This document shows, in pieces, positions 16,940-21,199 of a stretch of 21,199 bases of DNA (the first letter of the stretch is position 1; each line of letters begins with the position of its first letter). This DNA is from Stercoripulliclostridium_A sp964480195 (GTDB lineage: Bacteria; Bacillota; Clostridia; Christensenellales; DTU072). The notes under the pieces are model-generated. The model saw nothing but the letters and a program-made list of their open reading frames with translations, was not told where the DNA came from and did no database searches. The position numbers were made by a program, and so were the translations under genes. The stretch spans positions 1 to 21,199 of the forward strand of contig CAYZOJ010000027.1 in the NCBI GenBank assembly GCA_964480195.1, given 5' to 3'.

Positions 16940-17165
16940 GCTCGATACCGAAACGACGATTGCCGATATGAACATCGAGGGATTCAAGTGGTACAATCCC
17001 TCGCGTAAAAAGGAAAAATCGTCGGGACAGGCATCTATCAAACTCACAAAGAAAGAGCGTCGCGCCGTAATAAAAGGTGCGATAAGCGCATTGTTACCGT
17101 TAATCGGTATCATCGGCTTTGTGTTTGCCTTTATTTTTGTAATAGCATACCTATGGCTAAACTGA
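16908..17165 (+). CDS. Small single-span membrane protein downstream of oppF
   Basis: This is an unrecognised 85-aa protein. Its first half is highly charged (Lys/Glu/Asp, MTEEPKKEKAELDTETT at the start). The middle contains GFKWYNPSRKK and a basic KLTKKERRAVIKG stretch. One hydrophobic helix at about residues 59-83 ends the protein two residues before the stop, so it is probably tail-anchored, with the charged part in the cytoplasm by the positive-inside rule. The ATG at 16908 lies inside oppF (32-bp overlap) with a purine-rich AAAGAGCAAG upstream. A TTG at 16872 would add 12 lysine-rich residues but has no better ribosome site, and a shorter ATG at 16968 is possible. The position between the importer and a lipoprotein suggests an accessory role, but I can name no function. 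Confidence 0.6.
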   Translation: MTEEPKKEKAELDTETTIADMNIEGFKWYNPSRKKEKSSGQASIKLTKKERRAVIKGAISALLPLIGIIGFVFAFIFVIAYLWLN

Positions 17166-17183
17166 GTTATTAGGAGAACATAA

Positions 17184-20100
17184 ATGAAAAGAAGTAAATT
17201 GTTAATAATAGCACTCGTATTGGCGCTGACATTGGCAGTAGTCTTGTGCGCATGCGACAATAAACCGACCGAAATTCCGGATGAACCTGCGACGCAAGAA
17301 AAATGCACCGTTACTTACGTAGATACGGACGGAATCAAGTATTCTTCCGAGAATCCCACCGAAGTTATCAAAGGTCAATCTATAACTTTTGAGTTTGAAG
17401 TCGACGTCTTTTACACGGGAAAGCCCGTTGTAAAAATAGGCAGTAGAGAAAAGGACGCGGATTACGACGAGGATACTTATACATATTCTTGCGAAGTAAC
17501 CGTTCACCAAAATTCGGAGGTGTCCGTAATAGGGATAGCCCCCGCGGAATCCGACCTTTTGAGTACCGGAACCGGCTCTTCCAGTAGCCCGTTCCTCATT
17601 TCCGAGCCTATAGACCTTGTGAAGATGGCAGAGGTAATTAACTCGGGTGCGGACAATTCGGCGAGGAACGTTCTCGGCTATTACGTCCTCGAAAACGATA
17701 TAGATTTGAGAGGCAACGAGCTTCCTATAATAGGCGACGGCAACAACGATTACGCTTTCTTCGGCGGATACTTCAACGGTAACGGATATACTATTTCCAA
17801 CTTCAAAATCAATTCCGACGGAAAAAGTTTTGTAGGTTTGTTCGGCGTTGTTCAGGCATATTACGAGTCGTCTCTCGGTTATACCGGCGGAGTGATTTAT
17901 AACTTGAAGTTGTCCGACTACACCATAACCGCCGTAAATACGGGTAGCACCGTTACTTGCGGTTCGTTTGTAGGACAAGGCTTTGGCGCGAACCTCATAC
18001 TTTGCGAGGCTATTAACGGCACTCTTGACGTAATGGGAGATATCAACTACTTCTCCTATGCGGGTGGGATTATAGGGCTTCAACGCGCGTATCAATATCC
18101 TTATTATTCCAAGATATCTTATTGTTCGACCGATAACGTTTCGATAGTTTGCAGTAGCGGTACCACTTATGCCGCAGGCGGTATAGCAGGATACGTTTAT
18201 TCCGACGACGATACAGTCGTTTCGAGTATTACCAACTGCTATACGACGGGCAATGTTTCGGGCGCGTTCCACGCGGGCGGAATAGTAGGTTGGCTCAGCA
18301 ACTATACGTCGATAACCGCTTGTTATTCTTTGAGCGACGTGCATGCGCAATCGCATATGACCAATCTCGCGACGTTAGAAGCTTATTGCCACGCTTATGC
18401 CGGCGGTCTTGTCGGTATGTCCCAGCTCGATAGCGTCATAGCGGATAGCTTTTCGGCAGGCTCCGTAACCGCATATGCGGCGACGGGTAGCGCGTATGCT
18501 CATATCGGTAGTGTTGTAGGCAGAGGCGAAGACCTCGAAGACGGCTTGTATAGCGCAAAAGAGGCGGGCGTATTTAACTCTTACGGCAACGACTCGAACA
18601 TCGACTTTACCAAAGCCGAAAACATCAAATCCGTTCTCGGTTGGCACGAAGTCGACTGGATCATCAAAGACGGCGAATATCCCGTCGTGAACAGCGTCAA
18701 CAGCTACACCGGCGACGAGGACGAAATTACGCATTATGAATACAAGGTAACCCTTGATTTTTGCGGAAGACAAGATAAAGACGGCAACACCGAATATGTC
18801 GCGGAGTTCCAAGACCAGTACGAATCTATGAGCTATTGGTATTCGGAATACATCTATTCTGACGCGTCCGATATCAACGGAATACCACAAACGATATACA
18901 GTACCGACGGTTATGTATCTTACGGCTACTTCTTTGACGAGGCACTTACCATTCCCGTAGCTGCCGGATTTATTCCGACAAGAAACCTTACGCTTTATGT
19001 AGGCTTTGCGAACTATAACGACGTCGCAGGCACTTATTATATCGTGCCCGAGTCCGATTACGAACAAGGTAACACCGCTATAGTCGAACTCGTTATCGCA
19101 GTAGACGGCACCTATATTTGCACCGATACATACGGCTCTTACGACGGCGCGTTCGTCTATAACGGAAGCTATATCGTTTTCGATAACGCCAAATTCGCGC
19201 GTTATACAGGCGAAGGAGACATCGAAAATTATCAAAGCTACGAATTCAAGGCGATTAAAGCGAGTTACGGTTTCGATCTCTACGGAGCTCTTTATTCCGA
19301 CGAAAACGAAGTCGTTGAACTCGTATCCAGAGAGCATCCTCTCAAAGTCGTCAAAAAAGGCGATGTGATAATAGGCAGTTACTATAATAAGTCGGAGGGC
19401 AATACCGTAATTTACGAGTTCTTCGCCAACGGAAGCGGTAACGTATACGAAAACGGCGACGTCGAAGAATTCGTTTATACCGTAAGCGGACAAACCGTAA
19501 ATCTCGTTATCGACGGCGAAAGCTATAGCGGAACTCTCGTTGACGGCATTCCCGCAGTTATCGACTCCGTATCCGTAACGCCTGTCGACGCGTATAGAGG
19601 CAAATGGCAGATTTTGGCATTACCTCAAAAGTATATCGAGTTTGACGGCGCGGGTAATTGGGAGTATACCTATATAGGTTACGAAACGTCCGACGGCGAA
19701 AGATACGAGCAACTCCTCGATACCGCACACGGAACGTATGAAATAAACCAAGGCAAGCTTGTTCTAAGCAACGGCGCGACGGCTTCTCTCGAAGGCGGGT
19801 TCGTTACGGTAGTTTCCGAGAACGCTTCGAGCGTCTACGGCGGAGTCGGAGATCATTACGGTTTGTGGACCAACCAAGACGAAGATATTTCTATCGAGCT
19901 TAAAGGTATCGGCGCCGACGGTTACGGCAACGCAAGAATCTGTTTCGCAAACGAAAAGAACGGCAGAGCACGTAACGAAATTTACGAACTCACCTATGCC
20001 CAAGACTTGCTAAACGAAAACAATATCGTTTTGTTCTACCAAGGCGAATATTACGGCGGTTTGAGTTACGATAATAAATGTGCGTTACAGGGTACCATAT

Positions 20101-21199
20101 ACTCGGTTTCGGCATCCGATATGGTCGTTATCAGACTTTATAGAGTGGACGAATACAAGGGCGAGTGGATAAGTTCAGACTCCGTTTTCGGCGAGGTCGA
20201 GTTTAACGGATACGGCATTTATACCGCGTGGAGCGAGGTGGCTCTCAGCGGAACGATTTCCTTTAACGGTAATAAGGTAAACTACCGCCTTGACGATCTC
20301 TCGCTTTCCGGAATTTTCACCTATAACGGCAAAGCGTACAATATTACGTTAGACGAAGGTCGCAACATCGTTACCGTTTCGGAAGGCGATAAGGATATCG
20401 AACTTATTAGAAAAGACGAGTTCGGCGGAAAGGTCTTCCTCGACAGCAACGGTAGGGTTTATACTTTCGACGGCAGAGGATATCTTGCGTCCAAGGGAAA
20501 ACTCACCGTCGCCGACAACGGTTCCGAAACGAGTTACCTTTACGATTTCGGAAGCGACGGAGTGATAACCGTCTATGATTCCCAAAGCGCGAAAATCGGC
20601 GGAATTAAAGTTGAAGGCGAAGAGGGCGCGAGAAACTATGTCTTGACGTTAAGCGGAAATAGAATTGTCCTCGGCGAAAAGACTCAATTTACAGGCACGT
20701 GGGCTCTTAGCGCGTCGTTCGGCACGCCCGTTGAAATCGGCACGATGAACTACGATAAAGTGCTTGAAGGTAAAGTTCCTCTTGTCATCAACAACAAGTC
20801 CGATATATATACGGCAAAATTCGTTCTTGTCGACGACGAGTATCTCCTCTGGACCTATGACGAGAGCTTGAACCTTTATGTTGTAAAACTTGCGGACGGA
20901 CTGTTTGTTATGTCCCAGCACCTTAACTGGTTCAATTACACAAACGACGACGATACCGGCGAATGGAATTATAGCTATATGATGACGCCCGACGCCTTAA
21001 CGGGAAGCTGGACTTGCGACGCGCTGAGTGAACTCTTGGTGTTCGACGGAATGGGTTGTAATCCCGAAGGTCTCGGAATGTACTCTATATCTAATATGTA
21101 TGCAGATTCCGATGATGCCGACGCGCTCATTCGTTACTACGGATATTTCCAAAGAGCGGACAAGAGCGGATATGACTTTTTGATATTCACTCAATACAG
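17184..21199 (+). CDS. Very large lipoprotein with GLUG and tandem G-x-W beta modules (partial, 3' end cut)
   Basis: This frame is open from the ATG to the window edge (about 1,338 codons, no stop), so the C-terminus is missing. AGGAG lies 7 nt before the start. The signal peptide ends in LCAC, giving lipidation at Cys24. Residues 40-115 form a beta-rich domain, and 135-460 a GLUG region with NGNGYTISNF (198-207) and repeated AGGIIGL, AGGIAGY, AGGIVGW and AGGLVGM motifs. Residues 480-608 resemble an InlB-type repeat ending in LTLYVGF. From about 610 on come repeated beta modules opening with Gly-x-Trp and often followed by F-D/N-G-x-G: RGKW (805), GLW (893), KGEW (992), TGTW (1170), TGSW (1273), plus FDGRG and FDGMG. 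Export to the cell surface is well supported; a role in binding is inferred. It resembles the lipoprotein at 8314-9504 in the GLUG-like part. Confidence 0.85.
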   Translation, partial: MKRSKLLIIALVLALTLAVVLCACDNKPTEIPDEPATQEKCTVTYVDTDGIKYSSENPTEVIKGQSITFEFEVDVFYTGKPVVKIGSREKDADYDEDTYTYSCEVTVHQNSEVSVIGIAPAESDLLSTGTGSSSSPFLISEPIDLVKMAEVINSGADNSARNVLGYYVLENDIDLRGNELPIIGDGNNDYAFFGGYFNGNGYTISNFKINSDGKSFVGLFGVVQAYYESSLGYTGGVIYNLKLSDYTITAVNTGSTVTCGSFVGQGFGANLILCEAINGTLDVMGDINYFSYAGGIIGLQRAYQYPYYSKISYCSTDNVSIVCSSGTTYAAGGIAGYVYSDDDTVVSSITNCYTTGNVSGAFHAGGIVGWLSNYTSITACYSLSDVHAQSHMTNLATLEAYCHAYAGGLVGMSQLDSVIADSFSAGSVTAYAATGSAYAHIGSVVGRGEDLEDGLYSAKEAGVFNSYGNDSNIDFTKAENIKSVLGWHEVDWIIKDGEYPVVNSVNSYTGDEDEITHYEYKVTLDFCGRQDKDGNTEYVAEFQDQYESMSYWYSEYIYSDASDINGIPQTIYSTDGYVSYGYFFDEALTIPVAAGFIPTRNLTLYVGFANYNDVAGTYYIVPESDYEQGNTAIVELVIAVDGTYICTDTYGSYDGAFVYNGSYIVFDNAKFARYTGEGDIENYQSYEFKAIKASYGFDLYGALYSDENEVVELVSREHPLKVVKKGDVIIGSYYNKSEGNTVIYEFFANGSGNVYENGDVEEFVYTVSGQTVNLVIDGESYSGTLVDGIPAVIDSVSVTPVDAYRGKWQILALPQKYIEFDGAGNWEYTYIGYETSDGERYEQLLDTAHGTYEINQGKLVLSNGATASLEGGFVTVVSENASSVYGGVGDHYGLWTNQDEDISIELKGIGADGYGNARICFANEKNGRARNEIYELTYAQDLLNENNIVLFYQGEYYGGLSYDNKCALQGTIYSVSASDMVVIRLYRVDEYKGEWISSDSVFGEVEFNGYGIYTAWSEVALSGTISFNGNKVNYRLDDLSLSGIFTYNGKAYNITLDEGRNIVTVSEGDKDIELIRKDEFGGKVFLDSNGRVYTFDGRGYLASKGKLTVADNGSETSYLYDFGSDGVITVYDSQSAKIGGIKVEGEEGARNYVLTLSGNRIVLGEKTQFTGTWALSASFGTPVEIGTMNYDKVLEGKVPLVINNKSDIYTAKFVLVDDEYLLWTYDESLNLYVVKLADGLFVMSQHLNWFNYTNDDDTGEWNYSYMMTPDALTGSWTCDALSELLVFDGMGCNPEGLGMYSISNMYADSDDADALIRYYGYFQRADKSGYDFLIFTQY

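Overview
This window looks like part of a Gram-positive, gut-type Bacillota (probably Clostridia) chromosome. The signs are strong AGGAGG-type ribosome binding sites, one TTG start, three lipoproteins with C-terminal-Cys lipoboxes, a five-gene oligopeptide ABC importer of Firmicutes order (A-B-C-D-F), and surface proteins built from BspA-type leucine-rich repeats, Big-type Ig folds, InlB-type repeats and GLUG-like repeats. I cannot assign a genus from sequence alone.

Bases 1-829 hold no convincing gene. They are densely packed with repeats: degenerate direct repeats (1-91, with a related piece near 187-241), two inverted copies of a roughly 60-bp element carrying different hairpin cores (120-184 and 295-350), then an array of short, sequence-divergent hairpins separated by a constant 7-mer (361-630). 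After this come a good sigma-A-like promoter (684-712) and a structured leader ending in a hairpin that touches the Shine-Dalgarno sequence of the first gene.

From 830 to the right edge everything is on the + strand and tightly spaced, so it reads as one operon: a 2,493-aa membrane-anchored subtilase with a large BspA-type LRR domain; a 396-aa InlB/GLUG lipoprotein; an unusually large OppA-type binding lipoprotein (873 aa); permeases OppB and OppC; ATPases OppD and OppF; an 85-aa single-span membrane protein overlapping the end of oppF; and a very large lipoprotein (GLUG repeats plus tandem Gly-x-Trp beta modules) that runs off the window. The largest gap is 74 bp, between oppA and oppB, and holds an 11-bp hairpin without a U-tract.

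The likely logic is a proteolysis-and-uptake unit. The surface subtilase binds and cuts extracellular protein, the lipoproteins may bind substrate or the host/food matrix, OppA captures the released peptides and OppBCDF imports them using ATP. The importer and protease families are assigned from visible motifs; the coupling is inferred from gene order. The least explained feature is the upstream hairpin array.
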